Below, one piece after another: positions 10,375 to 61,124 of a DNA stretch of 64,000 nt; position 1 is the stretch's first letter; the number at the start of each line of letters is the position of its first letter. Below the pieces are notes generated by a model that was not told the origin of the DNA, did not search any database, and was given only the letters and a program-made list of their open reading frames with translations. Made by a program: the position numbers and the translations under genes. The stretch is from Berghia stephanieae (lineage: Eukaryota > Mollusca > Gastropoda > Nudibranchia > Aeolidiidae), in contig CM067443.1 in the NCBI GenBank assembly GCA_034508935.3, positions 13,511,270 to 13,575,269 on the forward strand. The letters run 5' to 3'.

Positions 10375-10460
10375 AACAAATCTTGGTTACAAGATATTTC
10401 ACAATCATACTTGAAAGGCTGCATCTGTTTACCTATCTAGTAAATATACACCATCCACTG
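10375..10460 (+). repeat. direct repeat, first of a pair
   Basis: About 80 bp including AAAGGCTGCATCTGTTTACC is repeated at 12825-12905 in the same orientation with a few differences. No termini could be fixed. Confidence 0.65.
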
Positions 10461-10991
10461 TTGCAAAGACAATAGAGCGAGGACTTAAAATAGTGAATAA
10501 GAGATATACATTTGGCGATGATATTTATTTCTGATCACGCGAAATCTCAATATTAATTTTTGATGTAATGGTAAGGGCGGGTTGTTGAAGGACTGGAGCT
10601 ATTACAAGTCTATTTCAAAAGGTGCTGAAGCAAGTTATTTATATATATATACTAAAAGTAATTTTAATAAATCTTTTGATTCTGATGGTTTCAAAGCAGC
10701 AAATAAAAAGTTTGACAGAGGAGACCAGTTCTCACATGGAAAAAGGCCGATTACAAGAGCAATCTATCAAGATGTGTAAATTGAGACCACCTAGATGTCC
10801 CACCCATAAACACGTGCCCGGTCTCCTCAAATGTTTAAAAACTAAAAACCATAAAAGAGCACATAAAGGAGAGATAATTAATTTACTTGCACAAAGAAAA
10901 AAATATCTCCTCCACACACACACAAAAAAAGGAGCACAATTTCCGTCTTGGCTATGAATCCAAAAATTCACAGAAATCTCTCCTTTCATGT

Positions 10992-11488
10992 GAATGTTTG
11001 TTGGATTTTTGGCGCTTGTACCTGTAACGCATTTAGGTCATATCAGTGCCAGTTAAAAAGAAGAAAATGGAATAGTCAAACAATTCTAGAATTACAATAA
11101 AAACACCCAATAAAAGCAAGACAAAGGGGAATGGTTCAAACAGGGAAAAGGTAGATTCCAAGAGCAAACTATCAATGTACGTAGTTTGGAATCACCTAAA
11201 GTCTCATCCTGACACAAGCACAGGATCCCACTAAGAGGAACACACTCAAAAGTTTACAAGATATGTTCAAAACAATCAGTACATAACAGAGAGATGATTT
11301 ACAAGGGAAAAAAATATATCGCATCCCAAAGCTACAAATACATTTGACTGTTTTCCTCTCAGCCAAGGACTCCGGCAAGGGCCAGGACAAAACCAAGCAA
11401 TCCTGTCCCAAGACAAAGACAGAAAGCAACTTGAAAAACAGATATAGGGGGATAGAAGACTCAGCAAGTGACCTCCTAACCCGCCCAG
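10992..11488 (-). mobile_element. GH retroposon with target duplication
   Basis: Flanked by the perfect 8-bp repeat TTTCATGT (10984-10991, 11489-11496). The 5' terminus (CTGGGCGGGTTAGGAGGTCA on minus) is a diverged form of the consensus start. Confidence 0.85.
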
Positions 11489-11496
11489 TTTCATGT

Positions 11497-12185
11497 CAAG
11501 GTTGAGGACAGAGAACAATGTGAGAATGGAAAATACATAGGGGGATAGAAGAGCTAGTAAGAGGGTTAAAGGTTAAAACACGCCCACTCCTATTGAAAAC
11601 AAGGTAAAATCGGTTTTTCAATGTAAGAGAGTTGCACATGAAAAACAAATGTTAAATGGAAGCACACAAAAATGAGGTAAAGAACTGATAAAATATAAGT
11701 CAACAACAAGAAACATGTCGTAATGCTACACAAGATAACAAAGGTAATAATGCTACACAAGATAACAAAGGTAATAATGCCACACAAGATAACAAAGGTA
11801 ATAACGCCACACAAGATAACAAAGGACTAAATACCAATTCAGGGTTGCCGATTCAGGAAGAACAAAAACAAAACAAAAACAACACATCTGCCAATCCCTA
11901 TCTGAACAGTTCATCCCATTGAAATGGCATTACGATTTGAAATATATTGAGGTTTTTAACAAAGCTGAATTCAGTCAATATACTGAAAATCGCAACCTTG
12001 TACCATTTAAAAATTTAAAAAATTAATTTAAAACAAAATAAAATCAAACCCTTCCAGCATTGAGAGAAAATATGAATATGAATGCATTCTTTGACAGCTG
12101 TAATTCACTAACATTAATATATGGAGTCAACAGTTTTGTTTATCTTCATCATCTGCACAACAGATAACAGTATCAGCAGCAGCCA
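11497..12185. other. no gene; short tandem repeat
   Basis: Four units of roughly 26 bp containing CACAAGATAACAAAGG lie at about 11735-11825. The rest is AT-rich and unrecognised. Confidence 0.5.
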
Positions 12186-12189
12186 TAGA

Positions 12190-12409
12190 GGAAGTGGTTG
12201 TAATGGCTGTAGACATCATGGTTATCACTGTAAGAGTACTAATGTTAGGAGTAGTAGAAGTTGTAGTGGTAGCAGTAGTAGCAGAAGTAGTAGTGGTAGC
12301 AGAAGTTATAGTAGTTGTAGTACTGATGTCAATATTAGTAGTTGTAGTAGTGGTAGCAGTAGTAGATGTAGTAGTTGTAGCAATAGAAGTAGTATTAGGA
12401 GTAGTGATC

Positions 12410-12463
<54 letters not shown>

Positions 12464-12479
12464 TAGTAGTAGTAGTAGT

Positions 12480-12552
<73 letters not shown>
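12190..12552 (+). repeat. (GTA)n microsatellite, degraded then pure
   Basis: An imperfect trinucleotide array becomes pure AGT repeats from about 12410 to 12550. All long open frames here are low-complexity translations of the repeat, not genes. Confidence 0.9.
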
Positions 12553-12824
12553 AAGACGAAGAAGAAAGATGACCCAGCACAATATAGTATTGTAGGGGGG
12601 TAAGGAGTCCCACCAATCAAGTCCTCATTGATTTTTCAACATACTTGCACAATACAGAACTGATAGCAGCTTTTGCCAATCATGCCAGTTGATGACTACT
12701 ATATGTTCACTGATATACAGTAACAGGATGTTTAAAAAATATATATAAATAATAAACAAAGCCAATTGGAATTCAAGAAAAGTCTTTTGATTGATTTGTC
12801 ATAAATTGTCTGGTCCTATAAGAA

Positions 12825-12905
12825 CAAACCTTGATTAAAAGATATTTCACAAGCATATTTGAAAGGCTGCATCTGTTTACCTATATAGTAAATATTCATG
12901 GTACT
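12825..12905 (+). repeat. direct repeat, second of a pair
   Basis: Matches 10375-10460 (for example GATATTTCACAAGCATATTT against GATATTTCACAATCATACTT). Confidence 0.65.
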
Positions 12906-13114
12906 GACTAAGACTAGTCAGTACCTTGTACTGTGTTAGGTCATCTCTCTATTACAGTTATAGTGTGTGATAAAGGAGTCGTAGTCGTAGTGTTAATAGT
13001 AGGAACAAAGCAGCAGTGGTCCTTGTAGTAATTGTGTTAAATAAAGAAGTCTTATTGTTATCATTATTATATATTTGTGATTGCAATAGAGGTACTAGAA
13101 ATGATAAAAATATT

Positions 13115-13285
13115 ATTATCAAATAATAATATAATAATAATAGTAATAATAATAATAATAACATAATAATAATAACAAAATAATAATAATAATAATAATA
13201 ATAATATTATAATAAATAATAATAATAATAATAATAAAATAATAATAATAATAATAAATAATAACAATAATAATAATCATCATAA
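13115..13285 (+). repeat. (AAT)n microsatellite
   Basis: Imperfect ATA/AAT array. Confidence 0.9.
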
Positions 13286-14568
13286 TAATGCAAAATGATC
13301 TGCTACTCCTAAATCGGCCTGTTCAGCCACAGGTCACAATGCCATTCAACCAAAGACCGACTTTACAAGGAGCAAAAGCTTCATTCTCTTACGAGACAGA
13401 AGAAGGATGCCAAAGCTGATGATGATGATGATGAAAATCATTTAACAATATGCAGTTTTATAGTATATATGCAATCTGCTTCACCAACGTAAAGTAAAGA
13501 AAAGACACACATACTCATGCTACACAAACTATATTTACTTCATTGCTTCCTTCCGCTTTAAGTGTGTATTTTTTTGGGTGTTTAATAAAGCCCGTGACAC
13601 CTTAGTCACTTCAACATCGGGAAAATGAAATGAGGGTCGGATTATAGATCCATCTAGAGCTTGCTCAACTGCTCTTACAAATGCCCAAAATAAAAACAAA
13701 ACTAGCTCGAACCAGATAGTCTGTAGTCCACGTGTCTAGACTAATGATACAACCAGAAAAGTCCTACTCACACAAAAGAATAGGATCGTCGTTCATAAAT
13801 GCCCGGCATATTATCAGTTAACATACAATTCAATAAAGAGATTATTTACAAGGAAAAAATAAATAATTTCTCACATCCTACAGTCTCCGTTATGGCAAAG
13901 GATCCCGTACAAGGTCCATGAAAAATCAAAAATTGTCAAACACTATGAGAAGATACGGTCGGAGTTGCCCATTCAAGAGGCAAAAATTTACTGAAATTTT
14001 ATACGAACACACTGGCCGACCTCTATCTGAGCATTGAACTCCAGCAAAAAGACACAATTATGTACTGACTTTTTATCCCATTCAGAAGGAGATTGGAAAT
14101 TATACTGAAGTGTTTTCACATACTGAATTCCGTAAATATACTAAAAATTGACAACATTGGATACCGTTATAGGTAGGGGTAGAAAGTCATAAGGGACGGT
14201 TGCGAGCCTGCCCTTAATGCCTAAACCAGCCATATCTATGTCACAATGTCCAACAACAATTCTATCTTACAAAGAGCAATGAAACTTAAATTTAAAAAAA
14301 AAATAATAAATTAAAAAAAAAAGTCTGCACATCTCAAGATATTTATTTTTTACCTCACTAACTTGTGTAAAAATGTGTAAGGCGGTTTATTTTTCATCAA
14401 CTCACTTCCATTATCCAATCATTCCAACTCAATACAATCTTTCTACACAACGCCACGATAATCAAACAAAGAGATTAGAAATCGCGGCTTTCCACTTCCC
14501 TTGCATGATATAAATACACGTCCACCTCCACACGGAAAGTAATACACATATGTACATATCATATAGAT

Positions 14569-14570
<2 letters not shown>
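13286..14570. other. no gene recognised
   Basis: AT-rich sequence with a short degraded GH-like stretch near 13835-13925. No coding segment with splice sites was seen. Confidence 0.5.

Positions 14571-14606
<36 letters not shown>
14571..14606 (+). repeat. (TA)n microsatellite
   Basis: About 18 TA units followed by GACACACA. Confidence 0.9.
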
Positions 14607-14614
<8 letters not shown>

Positions 14615-14628
14615 TACTTAAAAAGTTT

Positions 14629-14770
14629 GTTTGCTTTATGGGTTTTGTTTTTTTTATGGCGCTTGCAACAGTTATATGAGACACCAGTGGAAGAAAAAAA
14701 AAGTTAAATGCTAGGGTAATCAATAGACTGCAGATCAAGAATTTATCCGCATTTATCAGCACTCAAGACA
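14629..14770 (-). mobile_element. GH-related retroposon 3' fragment
   Basis: On the minus strand it ends with the characteristic loop (CATATAACTGTTGCA) and AGCGCCATAAAA. One stem arm resembles the 7962 subfamily (GGTGTCT) and the other resembles GH (AGCGCC), so it is intermediate or recombinant. Confidence 0.6.
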
Positions 14771-15520
14771 AAGCAAGGCAGGGTGCTTCAGTCAATCCCT
14801 GACAAATGATTTTTGCCAAATTTTTTTAAAAAAGCCCAAAAAAACCCCGAAAATGAACAGAAGCATCACATCTTCTTGAAAACGAACCTTTTAAATAAAC
14901 AAACAAAACCATTTCTCTTAACTCTTGTCTTTCCCTTACAAGTGTATGGGACCTTTGGTTGCATCAACTTCAATAATATTATTTCTGTCTCGTGAAGAAG
15001 GACATTCAATGGAAATTTGGCAACCCTGTTAAGATAACTCTCCCTGATGTAGATCTTTAGAGCAACTAATTTGTGTGACTAGACTGTAAGTAGGAGTTGC
15101 CTTTCAAGACCACCAATTAAAGGCCCAGAAAGAAGCAATCACAACAATTTCTATCCTCTGGATAGGACGCTATCTAACTGCCAAACCTAAAATTTGAACA
15201 AATTAACCAATCAGCATGGATAGACATGAGATCTAAACCAGAAAAATATTCTAACATTACACAGAATCCAACCAAATCCATGTGCAAAATGGCTCTTTCT
15301 TGTTCAAGTCTGAGACCACTCAAAAAGTCCCCCTCGCAGACCCAGAATTAATTCCCTTGCAAATGGGATAAGACTTACAATATAACTCTTGACCAACAAT
15401 ATGATAATGATTTAAAAGTGGAGAGGACAAATATCATTTCCCACAGGCACAAGCAGCTGATGAGCGTTAAAATTTGTCAAGAATCCCTAAAAAGGAAAGG
15501 ACAAACCAAATACAGAGAAA
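14771..15520. other. no gene; possible SINE family B piece
   Basis: A short stretch near 15119-15190 (TATCCTCTGGATAGGACGCT) resembles the family B central region. The rest is unrecognised. Confidence 0.4.
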
Positions 15521-16290
15521 CATAGTGGTCTCTCAGAGCCATGAGGCCCAAGGTGTTTGAGTTTATCTCCATTTATGTAGCATAAAACATTACCCATTGG
15601 ATGGTACGCTAGTCTATTGCAAGTACTTTCTGAGGGGTCTAAGACATTCATCTACCCAGTTACTGCTGGGTGGACAGGGAGAGGGAGTTGTTTTTATTTT
15701 TAACGTTTTACAGCGCTTGCAACACATTAAAAGGTCGTATCAGTGCCAGTAAAAAGGGGAAAAAATGGGATAGTAATAGTTCTAGAATTACAATTAAACC
15801 ACCTAAGAAAAGGTAAGACAAAGGGGAATTGGTTCAAACAGGAAACAGATGTAGATTCCAAGAGCACACTATCTCCGTGTATTTAGTTTGAGATCACCTA
15901 AAAGTCTCATCCAGACAACAGCACAAGATCCCACTAAGAGGAATACACTCAAATGTTTACAAATCACGTTAAAAATTAAAAATAACAATACAAAACAGAG
16001 AGATGATTTACAAGGAAAAAAATATCATCCCTCAAAACTATAACTATACATTTGACTGTTTCCCTCCCAGCCAAGGACTCTGGCCAGGGTCAGGACAAAA
16101 CTAAGTAATCTCATTCCAAGACAAAGACAGAAAGCAATTTGGAAAACGGATATAGGGGGATAGAAGACACTGAGTGCCTCAGGAACCCGAACCAGGGATG
16201 GGGGAGTGGGGGTGTCAGAAAAAATCTTGACTGAATCCAGGACTCATATTGGTCACTTTGTGATGCAAGTGCTCCTCCAACTTGGAACCC
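15521..16290 (-). mobile_element. SINE family B copy split by a GH retroposon
   Basis: The tail and centre (CCCATTGGATGGTACGCTAG at about 15583) occupy 15521-15687 and the tRNA-like head with its downstream stretch occupies 16193-16290. The GH copy at 15688-16192 separates them. Flanks of the insert (CAGGGAGAGGGAG and CAGGGATGGGGGAG) look like a decayed target duplication. Confidence 0.7.
15688..16192 (-). mobile_element. GH retroposon nested in SINE family B
   Basis: Near full length. The 3' hairpin stem carries several changes on both arms. Its position inside SINE B makes it the younger element here. Confidence 0.75.
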
Positions 16291-16769
16291 CAAAAGAAAC
16301 ATTATAAATTGAAACTGTCTCCCTCTAGTAGAATAATCCTATCCAGGACCCAAGTGAAACCAAATTTAATCTCATTCCAGACCACAGAAACAAAATCATA
16401 TAGAAAGTTGTAAACAGATATAGGTTTATATGGGAAGAGAAGAGAAGAGAGAACATCTCTGCTCCCAATAGGAAGGGGGAGGCTTGACGGGTTCCGAGTC
16501 AACGATTGCCATGGAAAAAAAAGGTGATCATAGATCATTTTTAGAATAATTAAAGAAGAGAACTGATCACATACATATCACCTGGAACACTATCGTAAGT
16601 TACTTTAAGCAAAGTTTTAATGGCCCCTCCTCCCAAAAGCATGAAAAAATTATTTTTTTTAAATGAAAGAAAAAAAGAAGTCAATATTCCTTTCATTGTT
16701 TGAATAAAATTTTAAAAAACAAAACAAAACTAGACAAATCATATTTGGTGTACCCAATTCGTTAACTTT
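16291..16769. other. no gene recognised
   Basis: Contains a degraded GH-like stretch (CTGTCTCCCTCTAG...ATTTAATCTCATTCCAG, about 16312-16380) and otherwise unique AT-rich sequence. It lies just 3' of the TTC31-like gene, but I saw no clear AATAAA signal I could assign to it. Confidence 0.4.
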
Positions 16770-16792
16770 AAATAATAATAATAATAATAGTA

Positions 16793-16874
<82 letters not shown>

Positions 16875-16880
16875 CAATAA
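16770..16880 (+). repeat. (AAT)n microsatellite
   Basis: About 36 AAT units, roughly 90 bp downstream of the last coding exon of the minus-strand gene. Confidence 0.9.
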
Positions 16881-16969
16881 TAATAATAAAGAGTATTTGA
16901 AAATAGAAAATTAAAAGCAATATATGAAATTTAACCACAAACAAGACTATTGAAATTATTACTTAAAAA

Positions 16970-55348
<38,379 letters not shown>

Positions 55349-55560
55349 TAGAAAGAAATATAATTAAAAGGAGGTCTAAAAATTCCAAACCAAGAATTGA
55401 TTTATATTAGTATACGTATATCTATCATGACTATAACAACTAAATTTCTGTTTCATTATAAGTGATTCGCCATCACAAAGCTGGTTCTTATCGGGTGAAG
55501 TAAGTAAAAGTCGCAGCATAACAGGAAAAAGTTCCAGCGCATGCGCAATCATTCTAATCT
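55349..55560 (-). promoter_or_regulatory. likely promoter region with NRF-1 palindrome
   Basis: GCGCATGCGC at 55537-55546, followed by A, is a perfect NRF-1 core and lies about 190 bp upstream of the start codon in a locally more CpG-rich patch. NRF-1 sites are common in TATA-less housekeeping promoters. No TATA box was assigned and the transcription start is unknown. Confidence 0.5.
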
Positions 55561-55764
55561 ATATTTAGCTTCGTGATTAATGCAGTGCCAAATGATACAT
55601 ATTATTTAGTTTACTTGTTTTCCCCCCGTCTCCAATACAACTTATTTTCTTAGACTTAAGCTTTGGTCTTGACTCTACAGTCAATCCTGTCAGAAGACAA
55701 ACTCTCTTCGCGAAACTGCAACGAAAATAGGAGTAATTTGCCTCTTAAAGTAAAACAATACACA

Positions 55765-55825
55765 AATATTAAACGTCGTTTCAGCCTTTGGCCTTCGTCA
55801 GGCGACATTCAAAACACGCAGATGA
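55765..55825 (-). repeat. CTGACGAAGGCC...GAAACG motif
   Basis: On minus: GCCTGACGAAGGCCAAAGGC then TGAAACGACG. It has the same plan as the 49318 core but belongs to a different repeat. Confidence 0.5.
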
Positions 55826-56190
55826 TGACGAGAGAAAGTAAAATAATTTTAAATAACAATAATAATTAAATAAATAAATACATAATTACACTGCAGTGTA
55901 CAACATTTTAGAGTGCGAGGTTTGTCAAAATTCACTTTGCTTGGAACGAGCAGCAAGTTATTGGTATGCAGATATTGTTGGTATCGACTTGAACATATTA
56001 ATATCTAATAATTAAATAATAATACATTTGCAGGTCTGATAACTGGGACGCAGTTTTGACATTGTTGTAATGAATAATATTTTGCGTGCCTGGCTTGAGA
56101 GTATTTCAATTAAGTACAACAATGAGACCAAAACAATTTGGGTTATCAGACCTTGAAATAAGTACACGTCGATTTGGTATGTATTCATGA

Positions 56191-56437
56191 GTGCGGCTAT
56201 GTGGTCTAGTGGCTCTTTACTCACATTCTCTCACCGTACTCAGGTGTAAGATGAGTACCTGGCCGTTAACAGCGTTGTCTTTGTCCGAAAAATTGTAATA
56301 TCGCCTAACAGGCGTCATGTCCCGTTCTACATGTTAAATGTTGCTGTTGACCAGGGACCCCTTGTAAAGCGCTTTGAACACATTTAGTGGATATTGCACT
56401 ATATAAAGCTCATTTTTAAAATATATAAAGCTCAATT
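56191..56437 (+). mobile_element. SINE family A lacking the B box
   Basis: The head stops after GTGGTCTAGTGG and jumps to CTCTTTACTCACATTC, deleting the B box. The tail is duplicated (ATATAAAGCTCA twice). Confidence 0.85.
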
Positions 56438-56960
56438 CAGACTTCAGACCTGTCAGTTGCCATGGACGATTACGAAAAGCTGGCTTAATGAGATCAAAGA
56501 GAGAAGGAATGGGGATACACCTCTCAAACGCATAATGGACGTCGCCCCGAGCCGAAATAAGTCCTGGCAACCCTTGTACGTAGATTCCCTGACCACGGAA
56601 GAGATGCATATAAGAGATGGACGTCGGTTTGGACGAATTCAATCCCTCAAGGGGGCGGGGACATAAACTCCTCGAAATTTGGTGAGAAATTGCCAGGTTT
56701 CTCCACCAGTAAGAGGAGGCACTGGATGGTAGCGAATCGGCTTCGGTCGAGAACCAGCCTAACGGCAAAATTGCGTCATCAGTGGGGACTTTCCACCTGT
56801 CCAATATGTATCCGTTGTGGAAACGAGCCCGAAACCTCAGAGCATCTAGTTGAACGGTGTGTTGTGACGAGGCTTCCGGGGCTGTTTTACGACGGTGCAC
56901 GAGTGCGGTAAAGAATGTGATGATTGGGTCGATCGTCCTAACTTTATACAGTGTGAGCAC
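56438..56960 (+). mobile_element. non-LTR LINE 3' fragment with Cys-rich motif, copy 2
   Basis: Encodes KSWLNEIKERRNGDTPLKRI and, in a shifted frame, HQWGLSTCPICIRCGNEPET then SEHLVERC. The 3' region GATTGGGTCGATCGTC matches the copy at 50706. It starts directly at the end of a SINE family A tail. Confidence 0.75.
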
Positions 56961-57237
56961 CTTTAGAAGATGTCTTGTTTGGTTTCTAAAATCACTATTA
57001 CACCACTGCAGGCCAATTGTTTACACACAAAGTCCAGTTTCTATATCTTTTAACACGATCTGTTACACGGGTTACACACATTTCATTTATAATTATAAAT
57101 TTTCAAGAAAGTAATGTTTCTACTTCTCCTAATGGAATTTTTCTATTATATTTTTTATTTCCTTCCATTTAATAACTGAGCCAATTTTTTCCTTGAATAT
57201 TTTGGGCTATTTATCAACATGATTGGGTTGGGGTCTT

Positions 57238-57464
57238 CGGCGCATAGTTTAGTCCTTGGAAAATACTCTTTACTCTCATTCTCTCACCGCACTCAGGTGT
57301 AAAATGAGTACATGGCCGTTAACAGCGTTGTCTATGTTCGAAAATTTTTTTGTAATATCGCCCAACAGGCGTCACGTCCTACGTGTTAAGTAATGCTGTT
57401 GGCCAGGGACCTCTTGTAAAGCGCTTTGAGCAGGTTTAGTGGATATTGCGCTTTATAAAACAAC
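57238..57464 (+). mobile_element. SINE family A, headless
   Basis: Starts CGGCGCATAGTTTAGTCCTT, so the tRNA-like head is missing; the centre and tail are present. Confidence 0.85.
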
Positions 57465-57913
57465 TCCATACCCTTTTTTCCCCAAATACAATAAGAGAAA
57501 ATAATTCCCTCCCCGCTTTTTAAGAAATTCTGACAGTAGTTATGAGAAATTGTCCTGTCAATTAGAAACCATTTATGTCACAGGAGGACATAATTATTGT
57601 CACCACAGAGCGATGACCTAACAAAGATCTGAACAAGTATGTATGAAAGGTAGCAGACAAAGCAAGAAAGAAAAAGAAAAGGAAAAAAAAAAAACAAAAA
57701 AAAAAAAAAAAAAAAAACATCCCAAAAAAATCATTCGACCTCGATTGGGAATGGAACATCAGACCTTCAGACGAGCTACCATACACCACTGAAGCTCCCG
57801 ATAGTTGGGACAATTTTAATACCTATACCGGTATTCAGAAGGTCTGATCGATCGAGATTTTGTTTCTGACTAGAAATCCAATATAGATTTTAAAGGATAA
57901 AATGTATCTAGAT

Positions 57914-58131
57914 AAGAGAGAGATGATCTGCAAGGAAAAAAGATAATCTCCCAAAACAATAACTATACATTCGACTGTTTCCTCCCAATCCCAGTCAAGG
58001 ACTCTGGACAAAACTAAGTAATCCCCATTCCAAGACAAAGACAAAAAGCAAATCGGAAAACAGATAATTTGGGGGATAGAAGACACCGTGTGACCTCTTG
58101 CCCACCATGGGAGGTCAAGACCCAAACCCAG
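57914..58131 (-). mobile_element. GH retroposon, 5' half
   Basis: Covers the 5' terminus through GAGAGATGATCTGC; the 3' half with the hairpin is absent. Confidence 0.7.
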
Positions 58132-58193
58132 GACGTGTAAGACTGTAAAAGAAAGACTGATTACCCCCCCCCCCCCAAAAAAAAAAAAAAAAA

Positions 58194-58664
58194 TTGTTTT
58201 GTTTTTAAGGGTTTTACGGCGCTTGCAACACATTAAGGTCATATCAGCGCCAGTAAAAAGGAAGAATATTATGGGATAGTAAAAAGTTTTAGAATTACAA
58301 TTAAAGCATCCAAGAATAAGACAGATAAAGGGGAATTGGTTCATATGGGGAACAGATGTAGATTCCAAGAGCACATCATCAGTGTACTTAGTTTGAGATC
58401 ACCTAAAAGTCTCATCCAGACACAAGCACAGGTCCCACAAACGGAATACACTCAAATGTGTACAAATCATATATAATACAAAAATAAAACATAATACAGT
58501 GCATAACAGAGAGATGATTTACAAGGAAAAAAATATCATCTCCCAAAACAAACTACATTTGACTGTTTCCCTCCCAGCCAGGGCCAGGACAAAACCAAGT
58601 AATCTCATTCCAAGACAAAGACAGAAAGCATGTTGGAAAACAGACATAGGGGATAGAAGACAGT
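58194..58664 (-). mobile_element. GH retroposon copy
   Basis: 3' hairpin intact; the last 50 bp or so at the 5' end are missing, the match ending at GGATAGAAGACAG. Confidence 0.85.
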
Positions 58665-59097
58665 ATACAAAACAAAACAAAACAAAAAAAAAAACAACAA
58701 AAAAAACAAAAAACCACACACAAATTGTAGATTGCTTGCAAAAATAAAGCATTTATTAAATAGCATAAAAGTTTATATTCATATATCAATAATATGGTAT
58801 ATACACACATAATATATATAATATATAAAATCACACGTTTTCGTGATAACGCAATTCAATTCTGCTCACACTATAAAAGAAAGCCTTGCCTTACATAGAC
58901 ATTATGACAACCCATATCAAAGCAATGCTTGATTACATTTCGGTTTATTTTCAACTAGAGATTCATTTTTAGAGAGGAAAAGAGAAGAATTTTTTTTTTA
59001 CTAAATTAAATTGAAGATTCTGATAGATGAAGATAAGAAGAGCGATGGCGAATGTGATCTCAAGTCACTTTTTGATAAAGGCAAATTGAGTTCCACA

Positions 59098-59195
59098 GCC
59101 GGAAGTGATGTATGTTCATCGCAGGGAGGACCGGAAGTGGTGTATGTTCACCGCAGGGAGGACCGGAAGTGGTGTATGTTCAACAGCAGGGAGGA
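59098..59195 (+). repeat. 32-bp tandem repeat with three ETS motifs
   Basis: Three units, each with CCGGAAGTG followed by GTGTATGTTCACCGCAGGGA or a close variant. CCGGAAGTG is the high-affinity ETS/GABP site. It could be a promoter element or simply a minisatellite. Confidence 0.7.
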
Positions 59196-59337
59196 CAAAG
59201 TCACTAGTTTGATCTTTCCTGTTATTCATATAATTTGGCCATTAAATAATAGCTTGTAAGTATTTTAGGGGTCTATCATCATCTGAAAATAAATAGAATG
59301 TACACAACATACAGGATTCTTCAATTTGGCTACATCG

Positions 59338-59850
59338 TTTTTTTTTTTGTTTTTAAGGATTTTACGGCGCTTGCAACACATTAAGGTCATATCAGCGCCA
59401 GTAAAAAGGAAGAAAATGGGAAAGTAAAAAGTTATAGAATTACAATTAAAGCAACCAAAAAAAGGAAACAAAGGGGATAGTTCAAATAGGAAACAGATGT
59501 AGATTCCAAAAGCACACCATCAAAGTACTTAGTTTGAGATCACTTAAAAGTCTCATCCAGACACAAGCACAAGTCCCCACTAAGAGGAACACACTCAAAT
59601 GTTTACAAATCATATATAATGTGTATACAAAACATAATACAGTGCATAACAGAGAGATGATTTACAAGGAAAAAAATATCATCTCTCAAAACTAACCATA
59701 CATCTGAATGTTTCCCTCTCAGCTAGGGTATCCGGTCAGGGTCAGGACAAAACCAAGTAATCTCATTCTAAGACAAGACAGAAAGCATGTTGGAAAACAG
59801 ATACAGGGGGATAGAAGACACAGTAAGTACATCCCTCCCACTATGGGAGG
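59338..59850 (-). mobile_element. GH retroposon copy
   Basis: Complete at the hairpin side; the 5' terminus ends at ATGGGAGGTA. Flanks CTACAT and CTACAT are a possible short duplication. Confidence 0.8.
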
Positions 59851-60465
59851 TACACTACATTGCTGTTGTCTCATTCTAGTAAAAGGACAAAAGGCTGTAT
59901 TTGAAAGGGACTGAACGAGAACAGAGGGCGGCCCTATCAGTAGCCCTAAATACTTCCAGTGGATACGGTGGCGACAGTGTCTAAGCTCCCAAAAAAAAAA
60001 AAAAAAAAAAAAAGAAAGAAAGAAAGAAAGAAAAAATAGCAAAACAAACCGACTAGAAAAATAATCCTATAGTAAAATCATAGAACATTAAAATTAATAT
60101 AATATCATTATTCAATATTACAAGTATCGATATCACAGCATTTTAAGTACTTTCATAATGTGGACATCCCTATATAGATATTATAGAAGTACTAATTATA
60201 GCTTTGTTTGAAATCGCCCAGCCAGCACATCCCTTAACTCATTTTTATATAATTTTTAAAATACACAAGTAAAATCAATTAAGCAAATTAACTGTATGCA
60301 TTTGTGAGAGAATTAACTTCAGCAGCAGATCTTGATTGTTGTTTGCTTTTTTCTGAGTTGCCGGACAGAGGAAAATCAGAGGAAAACAAGATATTGACGT
60401 GGTTTGATCCAAAATTTGATTTGAAATGTGAACTGTGGTAGAAAAGGGTTTGCAGAAAGACATAC
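59851..60465. other. no gene recognised
   Basis: Contains an A run and AAAG repeats at 59989-60033, and AT-rich unique sequence. Confidence 0.5.
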
Positions 60466-61117
60466 TCTTTGTTTTTGTTTTTAAGGGTTTTATGGCCTTG
60501 CAATACATTTAGGTCATATCAGCGCCAGTAAAAAGGATGAAAATTGGATAGTAAAAACATTCTAGATGTACAATTAAAAGGACTTGAAGAAAAAGTAAGA
60601 CGAACGGGCATGGTTAAAACAGGGAACAGATGTAGAGTCCAAGAACACACTAGTGTACTTAGTTTGCGATTACCAAAATGTTTCACTGAGACACCAACAA
60701 AATATCCCACTAAGAGGAATACACTCAAATTTACATTTCATATGTTAAAAAAACCCAAAACAAACTACATAACAGAGAGATGATTTACAAGGAAAAAAAA
60801 TCATCTCCCAAAACTATACATTTGACTTTCCCTCCCAGCCAAGGACTCGGCCAGGGTCAGTACAAAACTAAGAAATCTCATTCCAAGACAAAGACAGTAA
60901 GCAATTGGGGAAACAGATACAGGGGGATAGAAGACACAGCAAGTACCTCCCTGTCCACTGTGGGAGGTCGGGAACCCCACCCAGATACAGGGGGATAGAA
61001 GACAGCAAGTACCTCCCTGTCCACTATGGGAGATCGGGAACTCCACCCAGATACAGGGGAAGGAAGACACAGCAAGTACCTATCTGCTCACTATGGGAGA
61101 TCGGGAACCCCACCCAG
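60466..61117 (-). mobile_element. GH retroposon with triplicated 5' unit
   Basis: Flanked by GACATAC (60459-60465, 61118-61124). Its 5' terminal segment, ATACAGGGGGATAGAAGACA to CCCCACCCAG, occurs three times in tandem (about 60918-61117), each 62-68 bp. The target duplication lies outside all three, so they were inserted together. Confidence 0.88.
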
Positions 61118-61124
61118 GACATAC

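Noticed and set aside
12120-12620. Long open frames of Ser, Val, Leu, Tyr or Thr runs
   Set aside because: They translate a trinucleotide microsatellite in several frames on both strands; there is no splice context or non-repetitive domain.
56334-56960. 208-codon minus-strand frame
   Set aside because: It spans the antisense of a SINE tail and a LINE fragment whose recognisable Cys-rich coding is on plus.
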